From NCBI GenBank assembly GCA_003415625.1, contig PYIU01000007.1:3410001-3474000 (forward strand): DNA of 64,000 bases, in the 5' to 3' direction. This stretch comes from Aquanectria penicillioides (taxonomy: Eukaryota; Ascomycota; Sordariomycetes; Hypocreales; Nectriaceae). The translations under genes and the position numbers were made by a program. The first letter of the stretch is position 1; every line of letters begins with the position of its first letter. This document shows positions 10,425 through 19,355 of this stretch, piece by piece. The notes beneath the pieces were generated by a model. The model was given only the letters and a program-made list of their open reading frames with translations, was not told the origin of the DNA and did not search any database.

Positions 10425-10778
10425 TTATTTGAACTTTCTTAACCAATCTCGTTCTTTTACTATGAATCTTTCCTCTTCTTCTTTCTCCTCCTCCTCGTCA
10501 TCCTCCTCCTCGTCATCGTCTTCATCTTCATCTTCATCTTCATCTTCATCTTCCTCCTCCTCACGCTCACTTTTCTTCTCATCATTCTCCGATTCTTCCC
10601 TTTCGATACAAGCACGACATTGGTCCTCGTCCGTCAAGCTTGTCCCACCAACTCGGATCATGAACGGGCAGTGTACGTTGGTCTTTTCGACGTCCTCGCA
10701 TGGTTTGATGTCTTGTTTAACGTTGACCAAGGAGCCACATTTTCTGCAGTGCACAGATGTCTCAATGAGCTTGCACAT
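10425..10778 (-). CDS. seven-Cys mini-protein, array copy 12 with long acidic tail
   Basis: 117 residues, the longest member. The first 57 residues carry the seven cysteines in register (C-R-K-C, C-R-A-C). Then follows a tail of roughly 40 nearly continuous Glu/Asp, encoded by a TTC/ATC/CTC trinucleotide repeat (plus strand about 10,480-10,565), and a basic-aromatic end (E-R-D-W-L-R-K-F-K). The start at 10778 is Met-Cys; the upstream frame to 10835 encodes a hydrophobic stretch that is probably untranslated. Replication slippage in the repeat is the likely source of the tail. A TATA-like box is at 10906-10915. Confidence 0.75.
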   Translation of the reverse strand: MCKLIETSVHCRKCGSLVNVKQDIKPCEDVEKTNVHCPFMIRVGGTSLTDEDQCRACIEREESENDEKKSEREEEEDEDEDEDEDEDDDEEEDDEEEEKEEEERFIVKERDWLRKFK

Positions 10779-10905
10779 TCTTAGCTGAAAGAAGATGAAT
10801 ATTGCTAGGAAGGGAAATTTGAAATAGTAGATCACCGCGCATTAGGTCCCCAGGTCTTTCCTGGTTTGTTTAGATTTCAAACCTGGACTTCCCCTGAGAG
10901 TCATC

Positions 10906-10915
10906 ATTTTATATC
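10906..10915 (-). promoter_or_regulatory. TATA-like box of array copy 12
   Basis: Minus-strand gatataaaat about 130 bp upstream of the start codon at 10778; best match to a canonical TATA box in the array. Confidence 0.45.
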
Positions 10916-11096
10916 CCTGCTAGTCATGCTCTCTTCACAGTTACCCAGCGCATCGAGTACTATGTCAACACCGTATCTAATTCATAGGCGCTCTTGACTA
11001 TTGCCAATATCCCGGCCAGGAAGACCATCCTATTCGACATCCTCACCTGCTTGACGGTGTTCATGCCAAAACAAGGTTGGCCCAGTCATCCTCGTC

Positions 11097-11249
11097 TCAC
11101 AGAGGGTAATCTCGTTTACAATGTTTGTCGTGAAGCCGTCGCTTTTTGTATACGTAGATGGTGACCGTTCTGGAGCATTCTGATTGGTCTTGAAGGATTG
11201 GATGTTTGGGTGTTGGTGGTTCTGTTACAAGATGTTCAATGTTCGACAT
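11097..11249 (-). pseudogene. decayed copy of the seven-Cys mini-protein family
   Basis: A 50-codon minus-strand frame in the 755-bp gap between copies 12 and 13 starts M-S-N-I-E-H-L-V, comparable to M-C-V-I-D-H-V-R of copy 13. It ends with Cys, an 18-residue gap, then H-C-K-R, comparable to N-C-K-R-C of copy 10. Cys2, the first knuckle and the last Cys are lost and the middle is shortened. The position at the regular spacing and the same strand support a dead copy. The similarity is weak, so a chance frame is possible. Confidence 0.4.
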
Positions 11250-11533
11250 TGTTGAGCGAGCTGACCCCATGGCTTGTGTGGAAATAAGAAACAAGGGCAA
11301 ATAGTGGAAATAAATGCGAGAAAATTATCCATTACATGCTGCGCCCATTATTCATACCCGTTCAATAACCCAGAGTTTGGCTTCGATCACGGCTTTTCGT
11401 CACAACCACTACCATTCACTCCACAACCGTTGTCTTGAAAAGTCAAGGCAAGTTCCATATTCAAAGACTTCATAAACAGTGTATTACTATTTACTCGTCA
11501 TTACCTTTCTATTCACTTGCCTCCTTTACCAAA

Positions 11534-11734
11534 TCACTTCGTAGGCACCTTCTTCTTCGGCGTACACTTGGGACAATCCACTTTGGACACAAAGTTCCTG
11601 TATGGATTGTGTGTCACCTGTCCGCAGGGAGTTTTGGTCTTCTGCACGTGCTCGCACGGGAACTTCTTCCTCTGATATGACAACTCGGCTCCGCACTGAG
11701 CGCAGATGCTGCGTACGTGGTCAATCACACACAT
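11534..11734 (-). CDS. seven-Cys mini-protein, array copy 13
   Basis: 66 residues, seven cysteines in register (C-A-Q-C, C-P-K-C). The x9 loop E-H-V-Q-K-T-K-T-P is close to that of copy 12 (E-D-V-E-K-T-N-V-H), again pairing neighbours. The tail is short and basic (T-P-K-K-K-V-P-T-K). Only a weak A/T-rich TATA-like stretch (11812-11824) is seen upstream. Function unknown. Confidence 0.76.
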   Translation of the reverse strand: MCVIDHVRSICAQCGAELSYQRKKFPCEHVQKTKTPCGQVTHNPYRNFVSKVDCPKCTPKKKVPTK

Positions 11735-12063
11735 GTTTCCTATGGGGTAAATGCCGAGGGTGTAGGTTGGTGACGTTATTGGGCAATTTAGGCCGTGTGT
11801 ACTGTCTGGTGACTATTTTTATTCGGGTGGTCGAGTTTTGGGATGTTCACGAGGTCCTATTTGTAGAGATGGGCTCGACGCAGGTCACTCATTTGAGCCA
11901 GGCGTTCTTTAAATTGACAGTTATTCACCATCTGGGCCAAGCCGAAGCTTGCCAGAACGGCCAGGTTTTCACAACTGCGGAATTTATCCCATATCCTTAG
12001 CCAGTGAAACCCGCCCGAACTTGTGGTCTCATTCGCTGCCGGCTTGAGGCAACGGTCAGCCAG

Positions 12064-12306
12064 CTACGTGTTTGGGGCTCTCCTTATCACCGATGGAATT
12101 TCACCGTTATCCCTACGCTTGCTCCAGCTTGGGTTACATTTCCAGCAATTCTCTTTGACATCGAACTTATCATCCCTGATGGCTGGGATGTCCTGGCATA
12201 CGGTGGCCTTCTTGCGAGCCTTGTCACACTGTCTGAATTCGCTATACCCGCCTAGCTTGGTGTGACACACCTCGCATACAATACCGTCTTCAAGGATGTA
12301 ACACAT
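12064..12306 (-). CDS. seven-Cys mini-protein, array copy 14
   Basis: 80 residues from the Met-Cys at 12306; the frame is open to 12414 but only the core is family-conserved. All seven cysteines are in register (C-E-V-C, C-W-K-C). The stretch K-E-N-C-W-K-C-N-P resembles K-E-N-C-P-L-C-N-P of copy 15, the best pair in the array. The tail is basic and polar (S-K-R-R-D-N-G, then I-R-R-A-P-N-T). A strong TATA-like box is at 12432-12441. Confidence 0.77.
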   Translation of the reverse strand: MCYILEDGIVCEVCHTKLGGYSEFRQCDKARKKATVCQDIPAIRDDKFDVKENCWKCNPSWSKRRDNGEIPSVIRRAPNT

Positions 12307-12431
12307 CTGGGCAGAAAAGGACAGGGCTTTGAGGGAAATGGAGTAAAGACGCTTTTCCGACGGTTTGTCGCTTGTTAAATAGAATATTCGGAACCCCTCG
12401 GATATTACTCGCACATGTGGACAGGGCGGCC

Positions 12432-12441
12432 AATATATATG
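12432..12441 (-). promoter_or_regulatory. TATA-like box of array copy 14
   Basis: Minus-strand catatatatt about 130 bp upstream of the start codon at 12306. Confidence 0.42.
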
Positions 12442-12515
12442 CAGATTGCTCTGATTTCGTCAATCTCTAAAGATTATCCCTAGTATTCACATTCCCTAAC
12501 AAGCCATGGCACTAC

Positions 12516-12758
12516 TCATGCTGTCTTCTCCCCCAGCTCAATCTGAAATATGTCATCATCATCCTGGTCCTCCTGTTTCGGTGGATTACAAAGAGGGCAG
12601 TTTTCCTTGGGTTCAAAAATATCCCTTCTCACAGTCCTCCTGTTGTTACAGAACTGGCCCAGCTCCTTTGCGGCGGAACAACTAATAAATCGATTATTCC
12701 AGCTCAGGATACCGCGGCACTCTTCACATTTGGACGGGGACATGATGAAATAGCACAT
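12516..12758 (-). CDS. seven-Cys mini-protein, array copy 15
   Basis: 80 residues from Met-Cys at 12758; the upstream frame to 12926 is open but not conserved. Cysteines are in register (C-E-E-C, C-P-L-C). The tail is acidic (Q-E-D-Q-D-D-D-D-I-F) with a final I-E-L-G-E-K-T-A. It is the first array member on the side of the SSN3 kinase gene, which is transcribed in the same direction 560 bp upstream. A good TATA-like box (minus ttttatatattg) lies at 12872-12883. Confidence 0.77.
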   Translation of the reverse strand: MCYFIMSPSKCEECRGILSWNNRFISCSAAKELGQFCNNRRTVRRDIFEPKENCPLCNPPKQEDQDDDDIFQIELGEKTA

Positions 12759-12871
12759 TGTGTTGTCAGGAAGACCCAAGTTTGCTGGGGTCTTGATGTC
12801 GATCTTGATCAATGTTTGTAGGATATTGTTTTTGGACACGATGGGTAACTGTGTTGGGTGTTTCTGTAGGT

Positions 12872-12883
12872 CAATATATAAAA
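12872..12883 (-). promoter_or_regulatory. TATA-like box of array copy 15
   Basis: Minus-strand ttttatatattg about 118 bp upstream of the start codon at 12758. Confidence 0.45.
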
Positions 12884-13050
12884 ACGGATTGGGCGTTAAG
12901 AGCTGCACTCTTCTGCTCCAAATCAATGATCACGATTGAGGATGCAAGGCAGCCCTCGGATTTGATTTTGGTCATGCCCAATATTCGGTTCATGTCCGTG
13001 ATGCACTGTAGAATCTGCTTCTCATTAAGCGCGTTCTGTTCTAAGTCCAG

Positions 13051-13077
13051 ATATACATATATATATATATATATATT
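13051..13077. repeat. (AT)n microsatellite
   Basis: An almost perfect AT dinucleotide tract between the array and the SSN3 gene. Confidence 0.9.
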
Positions 13078-13316
13078 TTGTCAGTATGCCGTTGCCCTTG
13101 TTCATTATACATCCATACCGCCGTCTTGTGCACCGGGTATCCATTCAACTGTCGTGTAGCCGTTTCCTCCTATGCAACACCACTAGTGAAACCATGACCG
13201 TCCGTAACGCCGTGAAATGCAGTTCTGATCATCCGTGTTCCTCGTCAACCAACGTGACCCTTCTGTAATATCGGTAGGTCTGAAACTCAATCACGATCTT
13301 CCATTAGACAGGTCCC

Positions 13317-14651
13317 TCATTCCTTGACTCGCTTAGATGGCCGTATCAGCGAATCGTCAGGCAGTCCACTTCGCTTCGTGCCCGGCAAACTGCTCGTGCG
13401 AATGTCGTTGTCGTCCTGGCTCACGCGGCGGTGTGGATACTCGTTCTTGCAACCCTCGAAGCAGTTGGCGCTGACACGATCGCCAGTGCTGAAGAAGGGC
13501 GACTGCAGCGCCTGGGCTGCCGTCAGACGTTTCGCGGGGTCGTACTCCAGCAGACCGGCAAGGAGCTTGTATCCCTCGGAGCCGAGGGATTGGAGAGGGG
13601 CACTACCGTTGGGCCCGCCCGAGTGGGAGATGGTGCCGTAGTACCACTTTTCAAGATTGGAGGTCGTCGGGGGTTGCTGGGAACGTCCGCCGTAATGGCC
13701 GTGGTGGTGGTTATGGTGGTGGTGGTGCGAAGCCATGGAGTTGGCCAAGGTGTTGAGTTGGTTGTACTCGGGCATGGTCGGCAGCAAGGGCCAGCGCTCC
13801 TTGGTTGGCAGGCCCATGATCTCGACAATCTTCTGCATCTGGTTGCGCTGAAAGGGAACCGTCTTCTTGCTGTCCATCTTAGCTTCCTCCCCCTTGAAAA
13901 TCGGTCGCAGGGACAGCAGTTCGGCGAAAATGCAGCCGATGGCCCACATGTCAATGGCGGGTGTGTAGTGATAGGACCCAAGAATGAGTTCTGGAGCACG
14001 GTACCAAATCGTCACGACTACCTTATCGCCGCTGAAGAGAGAGTGCAGGGGTTTGTCGAACCGACGGGCCAAGCCGAGGTCGCCGATCTTGACCTCGCCA
14101 GCGGATGTAACCATGATGTTGGCGGGCTTCAAGTCACGGTGCAGGACCCAGTTGGTGTGCAAGTACTGGCAGCCGTTGAGGAGTTGAAACATGATGCTCT
14201 TGACCGTGGCGGGCGGGATGGGATGTCGGGGTTGTTGTGTGTGATGGTGAATGATTTGAAGCAGGTCGTGTTCGGCATACTCAAAGACCATGTAGATGCA
14301 TTTATCCTCCAGCATGATTTCGCAGAGCCTGATGACGTTGCCGTGGCCCAGTTCACTACATAAGCTCATCTCACGGACGGCACTCTGAGAAATTCCGGTG
14401 TAGCTGATCTGCTCGCCTTCCTTGTCGGGCTTGAACTTCTTGATGGCAAACTCGCCAGGTGGCTTGCCGCCGCGGCCGACGGCCTTGTAGACGCGGCCAT
14501 AGGTACCGGAGCTGATGAAGCCAACGATGCGATACCTGTCGGTGATGCGAACCTTTGGTTGGTAGCCGGGAGAGCGGTCATGAGAGTCTAGATGACGGTG
14601 TTGGTAAGCGTGAGCTGGGAAAGCAACGCCATGACGGGGGCGGAGAGGCAT
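13317..14651 (-). CDS. ssn3: serine/threonine protein kinase SSN3 (CDK8/SRB10 of Mediator)
   Basis: 444 residues in one exon. SSN3/CDK8 is the cyclin-C-dependent kinase of the Mediator kinase module, acting in the nucleus on RNA polymerase II transcription. Kinase domain from about residue 38: Gly loop S-S-G-T-Y-G-R-V, catalytic Lys at ~71 (F-A-I-K-K-F-K), helix C S-Q-S-A-V-R-E-M (the CDK8 form of PSTAIRE), H-R-D-L-K-P-A-N at ~171-178, D-L-G at ~191 in place of DFG, and V-V-V-T-I-W-Y-R-A-P-E without a T-loop Thr, as expected for CDK8. A His-rich insert (~310-320) and a basic C-terminal tail (P-S-K-R-V-K-E) follow. Length fits fungal SSN3. Long frames on the opposite strand are its shadows. 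Confidence 0.95.
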   Translation of the reverse strand: MPLRPRHGVAFPAHAYQHRHLDSHDRSPGYQPKVRITDRYRIVGFISSGTYGRVYKAVGRGGKPPGEFAIKKFKPDKEGEQISYTGISQSAVREMSLCSELGHGNVIRLCEIMLEDKCIYMVFEYAEHDLLQIIHHHTQQPRHPIPPATVKSIMFQLLNGCQYLHTNWVLHRDLKPANIMVTSAGEVKIGDLGLARRFDKPLHSLFSGDKVVVTIWYRAPELILGSYHYTPAIDMWAIGCIFAELLSLRPIFKGEEAKMDSKKTVPFQRNQMQKIVEIMGLPTKERWPLLPTMPEYNQLNTLANSMASHHHHHNHHHGHYGGRSQQPPTTSNLEKWYYGTISHSGGPNGSAPLQSLGSEGYKLLAGLLEYDPAKRLTAAQALQSPFFSTGDRVSANCFEGCKNEYPHRRVSQDDNDIRTSSLPGTKRSGLPDDSLIRPSKRVKE

Positions 14652-17628
14652 GGCCGGAAGGTTGGCCTGTTGACTTGAGGACTCTCAATGTCTCTCGTGA
14701 CGATTACGGGGTCTGCCTCATTAGCCACTTGGCATTGAGACGGCGTATATCGGAAAACCGGGAGGAGTGATGGAAACGAGTCAAAACGGGGTCAAGAGTG
14801 GGCGATGCAAGAGGCCAGATTGAGTCTGGGCGGCGACGAAAGGCGGAAATCAGAGCAAGAGAATAAGGTTGAACGGCAAAAGAGAAGCAAAGAAAGAAAG
14901 AAAGAAAGAAAGAAAGAGAATGAGGGCTTTTGATGATGACGATGACGATGACGACGAGGATGATCCAACGCCAACCCAACCAACTCAGTGAGGAGGCAAA
15001 ATGAGCCAGCGATCGAGTCAGATAGGTAGGATATGGAGCCCTCGGAAGTGAGAGAAGAGCATCCGCCGACCGGCCACCGAACACGCCACACAACAAGACT
15101 AGCCGTTGACACCTCAGGTCGGAAAAGCACAGCCAAAAAAGCCAGAGCCAGGACCAGGGCCAGATGCCGCCAGATCGAACAAGGCCAGGCCAGCAAAGCA
15201 AAGCAAATCGAGGCCGACAAAGCAAGCTGAGGGCAAAATAATCGACGGCCGGGCTGCGGAAAGCAAGCCGAACCGAAGGCCAACGCAGTTGAGTTACAGT
15301 GGTAGCGGCCGCAGATGCAGTGCAAGCAAGCAGCAATGCAGTGCAGAGCAAAGCAAAGCAACGGGGAGTATGTAGGGGTGATGGGGCGAGGGAAAAAGGA
15401 AAAGATGGGGCCCAGGGAAAGAAAAAAAAAGACGGTCTGGCGGGCAGGGTCCATCGGCCTGTATCTGTATCTATCCGCCGCCTATTACCAGGGCATCAAA
15501 GACACCCAACGACAGGACACACAAAAGCCAGTTTGGGGGAGGAGGGGGTGGGTGTCGGGACGGGGGATATGATAGGTCTCTTGGGCATACCAAAGAGACA
15601 TGGAAATGACCAGGGAGAACTCTCAGGTACCAGATACAGAGGGCAATGCACACAAAGTGATTCGAACCAAAGCAAAGTCACGTACGTACCATCAAAAGCT
15701 GCTTGGACGCTGCGCTTCAGCGATGACGGCCCCCTGGCGCCTCCACCTCCGCCGCCGCTTCTCACGGACCCAGGCGCCGACGCGCCCGACGCTGAGGGCG
15801 GATTTGTCAAGCTCATAACTAATGAGAGACGTTCTAAATATTGCCCGAGTGGTGGTTGATCGACCCCGCGACGCCCTGCTGGGAGGTCCGGGCTGACGGG
15901 GTGGACAGCCGACGCTGCTGAGTGGACTGGTTTGGGTCAACGGGTGGAGGGTTGGGTTGGGTTGGGGGTGAGAGACTGGTGATCAAATGGCAGTCCAATG
16001 GATAAAATCAGTCGTTTGTTTCCCTTTTTTTCCCCGCAGACACGCGCGCGCCGCCAATGCAAGGCCAACAGCAAGCTCCGAGGCTGCTGCTGCACGGCAC
16101 TGCGCTGCAGTGCACCGCACCACAACCAGTAAATCAGTCCAGCGATGCCGGGATAGTCGTCACTGGAGAGTGCAACTGGATGCCCGCGTGGCCCGACACG
16201 CCGCCGGCGAGTCAACACTAGTCGCTCCGGTTGAATCGGGTTCAAGCGCCTTGGTTCCGCGGCTGCGTCAGTGAGCAATGTATCTGCGTCTTCTTCCTTT
16301 GCTTCGAAATCCTATCCAGACCAGCAGGCGGCCTGTACGTAAAATAGGGGCGCTCTTCTTGAGCTGACAATCACTGGCAAGAGGCTCAAAGCCTGGAGGG
16401 ACCCCCAAAATAAAGCACGGCAATGTCGCTTGCCGGGTTTGCGATGCGACTAGTGAGGCCAATCCGCCGTCGTGGAGCCCAGACTAGTCCTGGAACTGGT
16501 TTGCCCCCTTTCCCTCTCCGTGGTGTCAAGGCGCGCGGCGGCGGCTGTGGGTTGTGGCGAGACGAGACAGGAAGGTCGAGGGAGTAATAGTTGGAGCCAA
16601 GGTTGACCACAAGCCGACCGAGGCGACGCAAGGCGAGGCGAATGCGGCTGATGGAGGGGGCTTCCTTGAGAGTCAAAGTGCGGAGACAAAAAGAGGATCG
16701 GAGAATGTGGAGTGGAAGTTAGCCGCTAATAACGTGCTCGAGCGAGCGACCGGGCGGGCGATGGATGATGGGGATGCTGATGATACGGCGCCCCCAGTCG
16801 TCGTGCCGTTATCGCTCGTCCTTGGAGTTGCTGTTATGCCAGATACGACGAACCCTGAGAGAGAGAAATGCCGAGCAACGAGCGCATCCGCACAAGCGAA
16901 GACGGGGAATGGAATTGCGCACGGCAGATACGGCGCGCGCCGAAGATAAATTGGTTGTTGTTTTGGTGAAATTCCTTAGTCGCGGCCGCTGTGAAGGGTT
17001 ACAACATTTCAGTCTGCCTCTGGTGTGTGCCTGCCAAAACCAAGGCGTCCACCGCCGCCTACGCCTACGCCTATGGACGGACGGACGCGCGCCTTCCTCA
17101 ACCCAACGTGTGCCAGCCCATGATGCCACGGAGGCGTCGGTGATGACTAAGCTCAGGAACTGAGCTCAGGTACCATGCAAGGGTGACAAGGTAGGTACTT
17201 CAGGTATGGTAGGTAGGTGGTAGTTATCCGTAGATGGAGGCGCTTTTAAGACAACCATTTATTAGACCCTCCAGGAAAAAGAAAGTACAGGCGCCATGGT
17301 TCGCTTGGTCACAAGTTTGTCGGGTGTTGTCATATTTAACTCAACTTGGCACCCCAATGCTGCCAACTAGGTAGCTAGGTAGCTAGGCTATTTCCTCTCC
17401 ACAGGCCAAAGGGTGACATCACCTCCGATACAACCCACAACCAACCATGACACTATGCAGCCTTGACATTACACTCAACACTCAGCAGCCAACTATAATC
17501 GTGAACCTCTTTTTCTTGTTTGGCTACTTGTTCCTAAACTCAAATCACAATTCCCCTTTCCTTCCTTCTCCAAGCTGCTGTCTCTCTTCGTCTTCCTCTT
17601 CTTCTTCTGCTTCTTCTACGCTCTTCGT
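14652..17628. other. long intergenic region between SSN3 and ARP2, low complexity, no supported gene
   Basis: It should hold the promoter and leader of SSN3 (reading leftwards) and the 3' UTR of ARP2 (last few hundred bases). It contains an (AAAG)7 microsatellite at 14889-14916, GAT/GAC repeats at about 14931-14964 and purine-rich, A/G-biased stretches. Open frames up to 186 codons have Arg/Pro/Ser/Gly-biased translations without motifs and overlap on both strands. Short ggtaggt/gctaggta repeats occur at about 17,190-17,385. Confidence 0.55.
14889..14916. repeat. (AAAG)7 microsatellite
   Basis: Seven head-to-tail aaag units upstream of SSN3. Confidence 0.9.
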
Positions 17629-18966
17629 CTATCGAGGTCCCAACTTCTCCAGCACTCGAGCGCCCTGCTCCTCCCACTCCGCCTTGGTGACCCACATGCT
17701 CTCCTTGTCGGCCATGATGTTGGCCAACACGGCACCACCCAGGAACACCATGTGCCTTCGCCTGGGAGGATCCTCTATCCGCACCTTGAACTTGCTCAGT
17801 CGCTCCGGGTCGCCCTGCAGGGCTCGGGTGAGCCACAGCTGCTTCAGCTCCTTCTCAAGTCTCGATGGCAGACCCGGGTACATGCTGCTACCACCAGACA
17901 GCACAATCGCTTTGAATAGTGAAGCGCGAATGTCAACATCGGCCGACTGGATCGTGTTGAAGAGAAACTCGCCGAGGCCGGGCGATTCGTTGTCCACGAG
18001 GTGAGGCTGGAACAGGCACTCGGGTGCCTCGAATCGCTCGCTGCCCACCCGAATCACACGACCGTCCGGCAGCGTGTAGTTCTCGACCAGCACCGTAGTA
18101 TCCTCGCTCAGACGCTTGTCCAGCTCCAGGTCGTACGAGACGTAGCAGAGCTTCTCCTTGATCTGGCGGACCGTCTCGAAATCGGCGGTTCGGTTTAGGG
18201 CGTAGCCGCGGCGGAGGAGCAGCTTAATCAGGTTGCGGGTGACGTCGCGGCCAGCAACATCCAATCGCTTCGTGAGATGGTTGAGGACCACGGATTCGTA
18301 AACGGGAACAATGTGGGTGACACCATCGCCAGAGTCGACAACGACACCGGAGCTCAGACCTGCGCGCATTCTAAGCGTTAGCCTACGTCATTGTGACCAG
18401 ATGACGGATTCGAGCTCAACGAAGCTTGCAGCACAACTCACCCTGGGCATACAGAGCCAAAACGGCCTGGATCGCGACGTAGACGCCGCCAAACTCGTAT
18501 CGGTCAAACATAACCTCGCACATCTTCTCGCGGTTCCTGAGCGGGTTCATCGGAGGCTCGGTCAGGAGAATCTTGCGGCCCGAGGGGTTGACCTTGAGCT
18601 TCTCGAAAAAGGTGTAGTCCCAGAGGTGCTCCATGTCGTCCCATTTCTTGACGATGCCGTTCTCCATGGGGTAGCTGATCTGGAGCATGGTTCGGGCAGC
18701 GGCGGCCTCGTCACCGCACATGATGTCCTTGATGACAATGTCGCTGTCGGCCTGCTCCTCTGATCGCAGGATCGGCCGGCCGACGATGGACGGGAACTGG
18801 TGCTCGGGGAAGTTTTGGGCGGCATATCCGACCTTGAGGAAGCCGGTACCGCCGTCGAGGACTAGGTAGCAGCATAGGGTCAGCTTAAGCTTCAGGGGCT
18901 GGCGGTCGGGCTGCGGAAGCACGGGGGAAAGCTGCGAAGCTTACCAATGGGGGGAGGGTTGGCCAT
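17629..18966 (-). CDS. arp2: actin-related protein 2 (ARP2)
   Basis: Three exons on the minus strand, 18966-18945, 18861-18442 and 18359-17629, give 390 residues, the usual ARP2 length. Introns of 83 and 82 nt have GTAAGC and GTGAGT donors. The tiny first exon encodes M-A-N-P-P-P-I followed across the junction by [14 protein letters not shown], the ARP2 nucleotide-binding start. Further landmarks are [28 protein letters not shown] and [14 protein letters not shown]2 is part of the Arp2/3 complex that nucleates branched actin at endocytic patches. It is divergent from the downstream racemase gene across 389 bp. Confidence 0.95.
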
Positions 18967-19355
18967 GATTGCGGCAGGTCAGGGCGCAGGCCTGTAACTG
19001 GGAGCGTGGTGACGGTGGGAGAAGACGAAGCGTTGCTGTCGTCGAGGAGCTCGGGGGTTGAGGTGTTCGTCAGTGGTGGGGTTGGCGTTGGCGTGGCCGG
19101 CCGTCGTCCGTGGACCGTCCTCAGAGGTGGCTGAGGCCGAGCGATCACGTGGCGCCCCGCGATGGCCTCGTCCACCGTCATCCGGACCCGTAGCATATCG
19201 GACCCCGCACGAGCTAGTTGCGGAACTTATGAGTGAGTAATAGAGGCTGTAAATCGTAATAGTCTCGCCTCCTAAAACTCGGTCTGTTCTCATCCGTGAC
19301 CGTCCTTGACCGACCGGAGAGTTGCTGCTGCTGTTCCATCCGTCTACCACCCATC
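18967..19355. promoter_or_regulatory. divergent intergenic promoter region of ARP2 and the DCG1-like gene
   Basis: The start codons at 18966 (minus) and 19356 (plus) face away from each other, so both promoters must lie here. No distinct TATA box is seen. Confidence 0.55.

Larger units (their letters stand above)
4692..12758 (-). other. tandem array of 15 paralogous seven-cysteine mini-protein genes
   Basis: Fifteen intact intronless open frames lie in one orientation over 8.1 kb with spacers of about 160-760 bp. All begin Met-Cys and share the pattern MC-x8-C-x2-C-x12-C-x9-C-x16-C-x2-C (Cys 2, 11, 14, 27, 37, 54, 57). Only copy 2 (last spacing 24 instead of 16) and copy 6 (spacing 8 instead of 9) deviate. 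Residues between cysteines are highly divergent, while the C-terminal tails vary from short to long, basic to acidic. There is no signal peptide or membrane segment. The two Cys-x2-Cys knuckles suggest a zinc-ribbon-like metal site; that is inference. The pattern surviving in 15 diverged copies argues for selection on the cysteines. I do not recognise a named family. Confidence 0.9.
12759..13316. other. spacer between array and SSN3 gene
   Basis: Contains the leader and TATA-like box of array copy 15, an (AT)n tract at about 13051-13077, and presumably the 3' UTR of the SSN3 gene. No gene seen. Confidence 0.6.

Noticed and set aside
13431..14363. 310-codon plus-strand frame opposite the SSN3 gene
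   Set aside because: It is the antisense shadow of a highly conserved kinase and has no motif of its own.
14704..15454. Minus-strand frames of 215 and 220 codons with hydrophobic Leu/Ser/Phe-rich translation
   Set aside because: Arise from purine-rich leader DNA and microsatellites; two overlapping frames of equal quality and no motif.
15640..15670. ggttcgaatc on the minus strand as a tRNA T-loop
   Set aside because: Flanking bases do not form a T stem and no acceptor or anticodon arm is present.
15299..15859. 186-codon plus-strand frame
   Set aside because: Lys/Gly-rich low-complexity translation in the SSN3 upstream region, no family features.
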